From Pseudogymnoascus destructans (lineage: Eukaryota > Ascomycota > Leotiomycetes > Thelebolales > Thelebolaceae), in the NCBI RefSeq assembly GCF_001641265.1, contig NW_020167543.1, positions 149,501 to 213,500 of the forward strand: DNA of 64,000 nucleotides. The letters run 5' to 3'. Both the position numbers and the translations under genes were made by a program. The notes under the pieces were generated by a model. The model worked only from the letters and a program-made list of their open reading frames with translations, searched no databases and was not told the origin of the DNA. Position 1 is the first letter of the stretch. Every line of letters starts with the position of its first letter. Shown here piece after piece: positions 54,854 through 63,441 of the stretch.

Positions 54854-56791
54854 ATGTCTGTCGTCAGTTCGAAGGGGAAAACCCCCACCACGCCAACTTC
54901 GTCTCAGAGGTCTAAGCCTGAGAATGAAGAGATGCCCGATGCACCCACCGTCAACGAACTCAAGGAAACTCTACGCGTCAAGTTGCCCGACACTTACTCC
55001 GGCAACCGAAAGGAACTTGAGGTGTTTTTGCTACAGGTCGAACTGTACCAGCACTTCAATGATGAGAAGTTTCCCACCCAGGAGAGCTATGCCCTGTGGA
55101 CTGCGTCCTACCTTAGGGGGGAAGCCCTGCGATGGATCGAACCATTCCTCAAGGACTATTTCAAATATGAAAGTACCAATGGAAGCATGACAACTACGCA
55201 GACTATGTTTGGCAGCTGGAATGGATTCTGTAAGGAAATCCGACGCATGTTCGGAGACATCGATGAGATTAAGACCGCAGAAGACCATCTGTTTGCACTT
55301 AAGCAGACTGGCAGCGCCCTCACATACTCCACAGAATTCCAGAGATACGGCAATCAGACAGGATGGGACGCCAGCGCACTCATCAGCCACTACCGACGTG
55401 GGCTGAAGAGCCATATACGTATGGAACTTGCCCGTTTGGAACAACAACCAACGGACATGGTAGCGCTAATCGAACATACGGTCCGAATCGACAATCGACT
55501 ATACGAATTCCAGAAGGAACGTCGGACCTATGACAAGCCCAAGAAAAGTTACCCCTACCGGGGAAACGAGGGCAGACGACGGGATCAACACCCGCGAGAC
55601 AACCGTTGGTCGGACCCAATGGAACTCGATGCCACGTTCAAACCTGGACGACCCCGTGACCCTAAGAAAGACAGACAATTCAAGGAACGACTCTGTTTTA
55701 ACTGCGACAAGCCAGGCCACATGGCCCGAGACTGCAGACAGCCAAAGAAAGGGAACGGCGGACGCAAAGTCGGCAAACAACTCAATGCCACCTGGACAGG
55801 ACAGTTGAACGCAACGTTTGTGAGCAAACAGGACTGGGGAATAAACGGCGAAAGCACCCCAGAAGACGAGAGCTCAGATGAAGGGTCGGAGGCGGAATCG
55901 TTTACCGTCTCGGAACAGGAGACCTTCGATGAACTCGCACCTACGGAACCAATGAGTCCACGGTGCAAGAACGTAGTAAGACGCATGGCAAAACACGCCC
56001 ACGCGAAGATTAGGGCCGAACGAGACAAGCCCAATGGCCAGAGGAGAATCCCCATGCTTAAAGACCTCTACGGGAACCTGTTACAGGAACTTCCGTTAAA
56101 GTGCAAGGTGGACGACTGCAAGGATGACCTCTGGAGATACTACGACCAACTAACGAATACCCGCAGGCTGCTTGGCACGTCCCAAGACGTAGCTAAGTTG
56201 GAAGCCCAAGAAGCGGAAGAACTGGAGAAGGATGTCGAGCATATGGCTAAACTGAAGTATATGAAAAGCGTCAAACTTTACTACCAGGACCGCAGGAGAG
56301 CCCTGAAGAAGTACGACGAGAAAGCCAGAGATATGCTCCGACGGGAAAATGCGAGACCCACTCCACGCATCGAAAGGAGAGCCATGGAGCAACTAGACAC
56401 GTTCTCCACGCCTCCGAGGGAAGATAGTGCATGGGTGAGAGGACAGCGGGAACTATCAACGACAGACGCAACAGAGACTGATCATCCCTGGCACGCGTAT
56501 GTCTACTGGGAGTATTGCAGCGAAGATGACTGCAAGCTCCACTGGAAAAAGAAACACCAGAATCAGTTGTTTCCCCGATCCTCGCCCAGGATACACTTCA
56601 GAGACGCAGAGCAAGTTCACGCCCTCAGGCGAAGCCAGTCTGAAGGGGACTTGCCTATCAAAAGTGAACAGGTATACGAGAAATACCCACATCTGCTAGA
56701 TGAAGCAGAAGAGCGAGGGAAACGATCTCCCCAAGGACCACCATTGGAAGCGGATGAATACTATCCTTCCTCGGACGAGTCAAAAAACTAG
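54854..56791 (+). CDS. Family X Gag (645 aa)
   Basis: Same protein as 47883-49820. It has a capsid domain, the knuckle CFNCDKPGHMARDC, and a long C-terminal extension with CSEDDCKLHWKKKH near residue 560. It ends ESKN-stop. The pol frame is -1 relative to gag and is open from the shift site through 56869. Confidence 0.93.
   Translation: MSVVSSKGKTPTTPTSSQRSKPENEEMPDAPTVNELKETLRVKLPDTYSGNRKELEVFLLQVELYQHFNDEKFPTQESYALWTASYLRGEALRWIEPFLKDYFKYESTNGSMTTTQTMFGSWNGFCKEIRRMFGDIDEIKTAEDHLFALKQTGSALTYSTEFQRYGNQTGWDASALISHYRRGLKSHIRMELARLEQQPTDMVALIEHTVRIDNRLYEFQKERRTYDKPKKSYPYRGNEGRRRDQHPRDNRWSDPMELDATFKPGRPRDPKKDRQFKERLCFNCDKPGHMARDCRQPKKGNGGRKVGKQLNATWTGQLNATFVSKQDWGINGESTPEDESSDEGSEAESFTVSEQETFDELAPTEPMSPRCKNVVRRMAKHAHAKIRAERDKPNGQRRIPMLKDLYGNLLQELPLKCKVDDCKDDLWRYYDQLTNTRRLLGTSQDVAKLEAQEAEELEKDVEHMAKLKYMKSVKLYYQDRRRALKKYDEKARDMLRRENARPTPRIERRAMEQLDTFSTPPREDSAWVRGQRELSTTDATETDHPWHAYVYWEYCSEDDCKLHWKKKHQNQLFPRSSPRIHFRDAEQVHALRRSQSEGDLPIKSEQVYEKYPHLLDEAEERGKRSPQGPPLEADEYYPSSDESKN
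56782..56788 (+). other. Programmed -1 ribosomal frameshift site (A AAA AAC) in family X
   Basis: In the gag frame the codons read TCA AAA AAC TAG, giving the canonical heptamer A-AAA-AAC directly before the gag stop. The -1 frame is open from here (LGVLDGRPPASD) into protease, so Gag-Pol would be made by one -1 slip. The minus copy has the same site at 47886-47892. Confidence 0.8.
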
Positions 56792-57259
56792 GAGTCCTCG
56801 ACGGTAGGCCACCGGCGAGCGACACGAAGAGGCCTAGTACAGACCAGCTATGCGCCACGACGGGCAGCATGCAACTATATGTGGTCGCTAAAATACAACA
56901 GCGACACCTCCGAGCAATGATTGACTCCGGAGTGACGGGCAACTTTATGACAAAGAAAGTAGCAGACACGCAAGGTTTCAAGACGCAATTGAAAACCGAA
57001 CCATACCCGTTAATGGTCGTAGATGGAGAGCCCATCTCGACTAATGAAGGAATGGTGACCCACGAAACGGTCCCATTGGAAATGGTCATGCTACACGGGC
57101 ACAAGGAAACGATTCAGTTTGACATCGTGCACATGGACAACCATGCGTGCATCCTTGGTGTGCCATGGCTCAAGAAACACAACCCCCAGATCGACTGGTG
57201 GAACGAGAAAGTTGTGATGAGCCAGTGCGCGTGTGAACAACGGACGGACACGCGACAAC
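56789..57259 (+). CDS. Family X pol start (protease), truncated by family B LTR
   Basis: The frame entered by the -1 shift has ATG at 56869, then QRHLRAMIDSGVTGNF (Ala to Val relative to the minus copy, a single base change) and the protease flap region up to ACEQRTDTRQ. The rest is lost at the B LTR. Confidence 0.9.
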
Positions 57260-57558
57260 TGTAAGGATGCCTCCTTACTCGGGGTAGTTACGGCCGTCAC
57301 GTGGCGTCATCGAGACTCGGGGCCGTTACGGGTCAGTCGCGACTGACAGCCTTAGGCACATAACGTAAGGAAGCCTTAGGCAAACAGGGAGCTAGCTGAG
57401 TCGGAGCGGTTTCAGGTATTTTAAGGGAACAGTCATACAGGGTTACACCTTCATCTTTTTTGTATCCTTCGTAGTAGACCTATAGGATTGCACCGACTCA
57501 TATCCGACTCGCACTCCCATATGCCACTTCTCGTGATACGGTGCCCTGCGTCCTTACA
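57260..57558 (+). repeat. Family B 5' LTR (299 bp)
   Basis: TGTAAGGATGCC to GTCCTTACA. A TATTTTAAG box at about 57417 lies 36 bp before ATCTTTTTTGTAT (57453-57465), the probable transcript start. Confidence 0.93.
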
Positions 57559-57560
57559 TT

Positions 57561-57573
57561 ATACAAAAAAGAT
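57561..57573 (+). promoter_or_regulatory. Self-priming primer-binding site of family B (13 nt)
   Basis: ATACAAAAAAGAT lies two bases after the LTR end and is the perfect reverse complement of ATCTTTTTTGTAT at 57453-57465. This is the arrangement by which Tf1-type elements prime minus-strand DNA with the 5' end of their own RNA. The same R sequence is kept in the family A LTR. Confidence 0.8.
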
Positions 57574-57846
57574 CACGCCTGCCGGGGACGGCCGTACTCA
57601 AAGAATATCCCACACTGGAACGACTCAGGAGAACTACCGTTACACCACCGACCGCGACTCGGAAACTGCGACGGAGCTGAGACCTGACGACTTCAAATAG
57701 CCGTGACCCCAGAGAACTCACGGACGACCAGTGGATCAGGGTTTGATCCTGCAGAGCAAGCTGGTAAAGTCGTCGACGCGTTGGCGCCGAATAGGATACG
57801 AGATCCTTAAGAACCCCCTCAAGCACAGAGGTAATTGTGAACAAGA

Positions 57847-59178
57847 GTGTTGATAGCTACGAGCTACCGGAAGTCAAACTCTTTCGTATCGACACCGATA
57901 CACCCCCGAACCAACATGAGGAAAATGACCTCAAACATTCCCCAAGACAATGATTGTCAACCGTCACGAATGTCAACGAGACAAACCACTGCTGCAGCTG
58001 GGACTGCTGCACCCACCGAAGACATACCGGATCGAATGGCAAACCTCGAGATCCAGATGCAGGAGATCAAGGAAATGATAGCCAACCTAGCGGCAACCCA
58101 GACCAGGATCCCGTCCACGCCACCGGTGGACACCGTCGAAGTTGAGAAGCGACGAACTTCCCCTATGCGAAACACCCCCGAGACAGTTCAGTTGCCGCCT
58201 CTTCGAAACACTCGTTCTCCATCGATTCCGAGGATGTATTCCGAAGACCCTCCGAATCGCTACAAGAAATCCACCATCTCTGAGAAGATTACGCCGCTCA
58301 GCGATGGGATAGAACATACCTTTATGCAATGGAGCGCGTCCATTCGGGACCGCCTCGTAGTCAATGAGGATCACTACCCTACCGACGTCTCGAGAAGAGC
58401 GTTGATATGGGGGACTACGACTGGCCTGGCAAAGAAATACCTCGAACCCCAATACCTATCCGCGACACACGGGTTTCGGAGTGCCGACGAGATGATGGAC
58501 CTGTTGGGTTCATATTACCTCACTGGCAACGAAACGGAACAGGCCCGGAACCTCTTCGACGACCTCCAAATGGGAGAGAAAGGACATACAAATGAGACTT
58601 TCTCAGAGTTCAAAGCTCGCTTCCAAAGTGCAGCTATTACAGGACAGGTCACCGAGTCAGAATGGTTTCGGTACATGTGGAACAAGTTGACCCCTCAATT
58701 CCGTAGCCGCGTGGCGGTTATCAAAAGTCAATGGAAGGGAGACTACCACACCATGGTCCGAGAACTCACCGCCTTCGATCAGGAGCGGCGCCGGAACAAC
58801 GAGTTGAGCTTCCCGTCCAAGAGCGGCGAGTCGAGCTCCCGAGGACCCGCCCGCCTGAGCTCATCCAGGTTCACGCCCGTGGACCCCGGAAAGGCCCAGC
58901 CACCGAGGCAGACAAGAAGCCCTCTGGTTTTCTTCCAGAGGACTCCTTTCACAGCCACCGCCCCCAAGCCGGACATTACAGGCCGCGTGCGGACCGCCGT
59001 GCCGGCTACGTCCGGAAACTGTTTCAAGTGCGGCAAGCCGGGCCATTTCCAAGACAAATGCCCGCTCAACCCCACCGTCAAGGAGATTGACCGCGAAGCC
59101 CCTGAGGACGAAGATAATTGGGAGGAAGCAGTCGCCCACCAGTCGGATGCGTCCCTGGAGGAAAACGACGAGGCCTAG
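57847..59178 (+). CDS. Family B Gag (443 aa)
   Basis: A Gln/Met-rich N-terminal helix (MANLEIQMQEIKEMIANL) is followed by a capsid domain (WGTTTGLAKKYLEPQYL, FSEFKARFQSAAITGQ) and a CCHC knuckle (CFKCGKPGHFQDKC) near residue 396, with an acidic tail. The start could also be ATG 57917 (MRKMTSN). The 3' end overlaps pol. No canonical XXXYYYZ heptamer is obvious in the overlap; GGAAAAC at 59160-59166 is the nearest candidate. Confidence 0.9.
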   Translation: MLIATSYRKSNSFVSTPIHPRTNMRKMTSNIPQDNDCQPSRMSTRQTTAAAGTAAPTEDIPDRMANLEIQMQEIKEMIANLAATQTRIPSTPPVDTVEVEKRRTSPMRNTPETVQLPPLRNTRSPSIPRMYSEDPPNRYKKSTISEKITPLSDGIEHTFMQWSASIRDRLVVNEDHYPTDVSRRALIWGTTTGLAKKYLEPQYLSATHGFRSADEMMDLLGSYYLTGNETEQARNLFDDLQMGEKGHTNETFSEFKARFQSAAITGQVTESEWFRYMWNKLTPQFRSRVAVIKSQWKGDYHTMVRELTAFDQERRRNNELSFPSKSGESSSRGPARLSSSRFTPVDPGKAQPPRQTRSPLVFFQRTPFTATAPKPDITGRVRTAVPATSGNCFKCGKPGHFQDKCPLNPTVKEIDREAPEDEDNWEEAVAHQSDASLEENDEA

Positions 59179-62100
59179 GGAAAGGCTCCTTCCTAGGTCT
59201 ACGCAAATGTGATCTGCAAAGACTGGATTTACGAGAGCTCTTGGGAGGCTCCCAATTTCTCGTTGATACAACCCTGAGTATGAACGGACTCGGGGTGCAA
59301 ACGAAGTCACTCGCAGACACAGGAGCAAATGGCTACCTCGTCATTAATAAGCCTTTCGCGCAACGGTTGTCGAAAGCGCTTCAGAGCCCTATACGGAAAC
59401 TGCCCTACTCTGTACCCATACGTGGATTTCAGCGAAATATCCAAAGCTACGTATCGGAGTATATTCGGTTACACTTGACAGTCGAAGGACGCCGAATATA
59501 TAACTGCCCCTTTGTGCTCCTAAATCTCGGAGCGCAAGATGTGATAATTGGGAAGAAGCTTTTTAGCCGCTTCCGAATCCTACTCGACTCTGCAAAGAGC
59601 CGGCTAGTATGGCCAAAGGAGTACCCGCCTACTCCTAGCTGGAGCAAAGAGATCACCTTGCCCTACCACTCGCGTGAACTGTCTATACGTCACCCCGCCC
59701 ATCAATCGGATGCGAACCGGCGGGACGATGCCATCGACCATGACGACAGACGACGTGAGGGCGGACGCTCGATACCAATGAAAGTGATAACGGCCCATCG
59801 TGACGCTATTATGATCACCCCACCGAGCTCGGTGCGAGACACTGGAACGACCCACCCGCACCCCAAAACCCCAAGGACACGAGCCTCGCCCGTGGAAACC
59901 TATAAAGACAGACCCTTAGGGCAAGTGGAGGCGAAACCTCCAAGAAATGGACCATCCGCATATGAGAGAAAGAATCATGGGAGGAGCGGAGTCTTCTCTC
60001 TTTCCCGACGCCAGACCCTGGTACGCAGCTTCACGCCGGTCCAAATTTGCGAGATTGGCGCAAACGCTTTCCACTATGAGATGATGCGAAGCGACTCCGA
60101 GTTCTTTACGACAAGCATCTACGAGATCGACCAGATCATCCGAGAGAGGGAAGCGGCCGAGGACGAGGAAACGCTCCGCCTCATTCGGGACAAGCTTCCG
60201 CATATGCACCGCAACTATTCCGATGTCTTCTCGAAGTCGGAATCTGATCAGCTTCCCCCGCATCGCATATACGATCACAAGATACAACTAGAAGCCCCTT
60301 TACCAAATGCCTTTTCGCCACTATACCGACAAAGCACCGAAGAGCTTAAGGCGACTAAGCAATACCTATTAGAGAACCTCGAGAAGGGCTTTATAGTCAA
60401 TAGCAATAGCCCGTTTGCCTCCCCTATACTGTTCGTGAAGAAGGCAGATGGCAAACTGAGATTTTGTATCGACTACCGGAAGTTGAACGGACTTACCCGT
60501 AACGACCCCTACCCTATCCCGCGTATCGACGAACTACTAGGACGGGTGTCGAAAGCAAAAATCTTCACGAAGCTAGACATTAGGCAAGCCTTCCATCGTA
60601 TACGAATGGACCCCGACTCCGAGGAGTACACGACCTTCCGGACTCGGTATGGATCCTACAAATGCAAAGTGCTGCCGTTTGGCCTAATGAACGGCCCCGC
60701 AACCTATCAGAGGTATATGAACGACGTTCTTATGCAATACTTGGACGACTTCTGTACTGCCTACCTAGACGACATCCTAATCTACTCCGAGGACCCCGCG
60801 GAACACATGGACCACGTACATAAGGTCCTCCAACGGCTTCGAGAAGCAGGACTACAAGCCGACATTAAGAAATGCGAGTTCAACGTAACCCGGACAAAGT
60901 ATTTAGGCTATATCCTGACTACTACCGGTGTCGAAGCGGATCCCGAGAAGATCGAACCCCTCCGGAATTGGATCCGGCCAACAACTGTCACAGGCGTGAA
61001 GTCTTACCTTGGATTCTGCGGCTTCTACCGCCAATTTATCAGAAATTTCGGGAAAATAGCCAAGCCTCTCACCACTATCACCAGCCCCTCAGAACCGTTC
61101 CTGTGGACTGACGAATGTGAGAACGCTTTTGAAGAAATGCGCCGACAGCTTTTAGCCGTGCAGGCGCTCCACCACTTCAACCCCGAATTGCCTACGAAGC
61201 TGGAAACAGACTCTTCTGATGGAGTCGTAGCCGGTGTCCTTTCTCAGGAACACCCCGACAAGCGATGGTATCCTGTAAGCTTCTACAGTCACATCCTATC
61301 TGGGCATGAGATCAATTGGGAGATCCACGACAAGGAACTGTTCGCCATCGTCAAAGCGTTCGCAAAATGGAGGCCAGAATTAGCATCGGTACGCCACCGA
61401 ATCGACGTCTATACAGATCACCGATCGCTGGAATACTTCATGTCAACGAAGGTTCTCACGGCGAAGCAGGTTCGGTGGATGGAGCTACTCTCCGACTTCA
61501 ATTTTTCTATTGCGTATACTGCTGGCAAGAACAATCAGAAGGCAGATATACTGAGCCGAAGAGAGCAAGACCTGATTACGCAACAGAAGGTCAAACTCGA
61601 CAGCCGTGCGAGGGTGCTGTTAGGCCCAGCCCGACTACACTCCCGAATCAGTGCCGAATTAGCACAAACGTACGTGGCCTCGATCAATGCGATGGACGCC
61701 CCGAACACCCAGGTCCCCTTTGACCTGATAGAAGCGCTCTGCACGGATAATAGGAGGTCGTTCACCGACACTCGCGCGAAAGACCCCCTACCTAACGGGT
61801 TTACAATGAAGGACCAACTCTTGCTATACAAAGGTCGACTGTGCGTAAACCGGCACACCGAGTTATGTACGAAACTCATACGGGAAGCACACGATCAAGT
61901 ATCAGTAGCCCACCCTAGTGGCAGGAAAACTTATCAGTTACTCGCCCCGAAGTATCATTGGGTCGGAATGGAAGCGGATTGCCTCCGATATGTGCGCAAC
62001 TGCATGACGTGCCGACTTTCTCACACTAGCGTGACGAAGCAGCAAGGCTTCTTACACCCCCTACCGGTACCCGAATACCCCATGCAACACCTAACGATGG

Positions 62101-63287
62101 ACTTTAAGGAATTCCCAAAGGATAAACACGGATTCGACAGCATCCTTGTGTTCATGGACCGACTCGGTAAGGGTTCGGTGTCCATACCGTGTCATAAGAC
62201 CACCGATGCCCGCCAAATGGCGCAGCTATTCATCGAATGGATATATCGATTCGGACACACCCCGGAGTCGATCATTAGTGATCGCGGACCCCAATTCATA
62301 TCAGCTTTCTGGCGAGAGTTCTGCCGAATCATAGGGGTCAAGATTAAGCTGTCGACAGCCTATCACAAGCAGACCGACGGGCAGACGGAAATCATGAATC
62401 GGTATATCGATCAGAGACTGAGGCCCTTCGTATCACATTACCAGGATAACTGGAGCGAGCTCATTCCCATCATGGATCGGGTGCAAATGACCCTTCCCCA
62501 TGCCTCGATCGGAATGACCCCCTACCGACTCAAGTACGGAACTGATCCGCGCACCAGTTGGGACTGGGAAACCCCGAAAGCCACGACCCCTAGGGAAGTC
62601 ATGAACCAGAAGGAAGCCAAAGCAGTAGCAAACCGCATGCACTCCGCATGGATTTACGCAAAGGAGAACATGGCCAAAGCACAAGAGGATATGTCTAAAT
62701 ACGCGAATCGACGCCGACGAGCCATTGACTGGGACGTAGGAGACAAGGTTTACCTATCGACCAAGAATTTGAAAAATCACCGCCCTAGCCGTAAGCTGGG
62801 GCAACAATGGGTCGGACCCTATACGGTACTGGAACAAATCGGACACGCCTTCCGACTAGACCTACCGAAGGGTTCCCAAATACACAATGTCTTCTCTCCA
62901 GACGTACTCATCAAGGCTCCGAATAACCCGCTGCCCGGTCAAGCAGCGCCTGAGCCAAGCAGCAAAGTCGTAGACGGCCTAGAGGAGTGGGAGGTCGAAA
63001 AGATCCTCGCCGTAAGGATCCGGCGAAAACAACTTCAATACCAGGTATCCTGGGTCGGATACGATCCGGACCCGGAATGGTACCCCGCCTCAAACTTTAA
63101 GAACTCCCCCTACAAAATCCGGGAGTTCCACGCGGAGTACCCAAACCTGCCAGGACCGCCGCAGGACCTACCCGGCTGGATCACGGAATGGGAGACAGGC
63201 AAACCAAGCTACGATCACGAGAGGCACGGCAAAGCAGAGGAAAACAGCGTCGTTGCTACCTACGACACTAAACTAAACACCCTCTAA
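59118..63287 (+). CDS. Family B Pol (protease-RT-RNase H-integrase-chromodomain, intact)
   Basis: The frame is -1 to gag, with no stop to 63287. Domains in order: protease (LADTGANG, about residue 66); RT (KKADGKLRFCIDYRKLN, YLDDILIYS about 555); RNase H (ETDSSDGVVAGVL, WEIHDKELFAI); integrase HHCC (HTELCTKLIREAHD, CMTCRLSH); core with catalytic D in MDFKEFP, D in ISDRGPQF and E in TDGQTEIMNRY; GPYTVLEQIG; and chromodomain (WEVEKILAVRIRRKQLQYQV, SWVGYDPDPEWYPASN). All catalytic residues are present. The first 40 or so residues overlap the gag end, so translation probably needs a -1 shift rather than the ATG at 59118. A convergent accessory gene begins 154 bp after the stop. Confidence 0.95.
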   Translation: MGGSSRPPVGCVPGGKRRGLGKGSFLGLRKCDLQRLDLRELLGGSQFLVDTTLSMNGLGVQTKSLADTGANGYLVINKPFAQRLSKALQSPIRKLPYSVPIRGFQRNIQSYVSEYIRLHLTVEGRRIYNCPFVLLNLGAQDVIIGKKLFSRFRILLDSAKSRLVWPKEYPPTPSWSKEITLPYHSRELSIRHPAHQSDANRRDDAIDHDDRRREGGRSIPMKVITAHRDAIMITPPSSVRDTGTTHPHPKTPRTRASPVETYKDRPLGQVEAKPPRNGPSAYERKNHGRSGVFSLSRRQTLVRSFTPVQICEIGANAFHYEMMRSDSEFFTTSIYEIDQIIREREAAEDEETLRLIRDKLPHMHRNYSDVFSKSESDQLPPHRIYDHKIQLEAPLPNAFSPLYRQSTEELKATKQYLLENLEKGFIVNSNSPFASPILFVKKADGKLRFCIDYRKLNGLTRNDPYPIPRIDELLGRVSKAKIFTKLDIRQAFHRIRMDPDSEEYTTFRTRYGSYKCKVLPFGLMNGPATYQRYMNDVLMQYLDDFCTAYLDDILIYSEDPAEHMDHVHKVLQRLREAGLQADIKKCEFNVTRTKYLGYILTTTGVEADPEKIEPLRNWIRPTTVTGVKSYLGFCGFYRQFIRNFGKIAKPLTTITSPSEPFLWTDECENAFEEMRRQLLAVQALHHFNPELPTKLETDSSDGVVAGVLSQEHPDKRWYPVSFYSHILSGHEINWEIHDKELFAIVKAFAKWRPELASVRHRIDVYTDHRSLEYFMSTKVLTAKQVRWMELLSDFNFSIAYTAGKNNQKADILSRREQDLITQQKVKLDSRARVLLGPARLHSRISAELAQTYVASINAMDAPNTQVPFDLIEALCTDNRRSFTDTRAKDPLPNGFTMKDQLLLYKGRLCVNRHTELCTKLIREAHDQVSVAHPSGRKTYQLLAPKYHWVGMEADCLRYVRNCMTCRLSHTSVTKQQGFLHPLPVPEYPMQHLTMDFKEFPKDKHGFDSILVFMDRLGKGSVSIPCHKTTDARQMAQLFIEWIYRFGHTPESIISDRGPQFISAFWREFCRIIGVKIKLSTAYHKQTDGQTEIMNRYIDQRLRPFVSHYQDNWSELIPIMDRVQMTLPHASIGMTPYRLKYGTDPRTSWDWETPKATTPREVMNQKEAKAVANRMHSAWIYAKENMAKAQEDMSKYANRRRRAIDWDVGDKVYLSTKNLKNHRPSRKLGQQWVGPYTVLEQIGHAFRLDLPKGSQIHNVFSPDVLIKAPNNPLPGQAAPEPSSKVVDGLEEWEVEKILAVRIRRKQLQYQVSWVGYDPDPEWYPASNFKNSPYKIREFHAEYPNLPGPPQDLPGWITEWETGKPSYDHERHGKAEENSVVATYDTKLNTL

Positions 63288-63441
63288 GCCAGGGCACCCT
63301 CAGAGCCGTAGCCCTTGCGGAAGCCACCCTTCCCAAACGTCTCACCGGCGTCGCAACAAGCGGCTACCACCATGAGAGACGAAGGGTCGAAGTGACCCCA
63401 CGCGAAAGACCACGCCCGAGTTCCCTCCGACACAGGGCCTA

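Larger units (their letters stand above)
54333..57259 (+). mobile_element. Family X Ty3/gypsy element, plus copy, 3' truncated
   Basis: 5' LTR, gag and the start of pol. It is cut by the family B LTR at 57260 (flank ACAAC). It is an inverted near-duplicate of 47415-50341 with no length difference. Confidence 0.92.
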
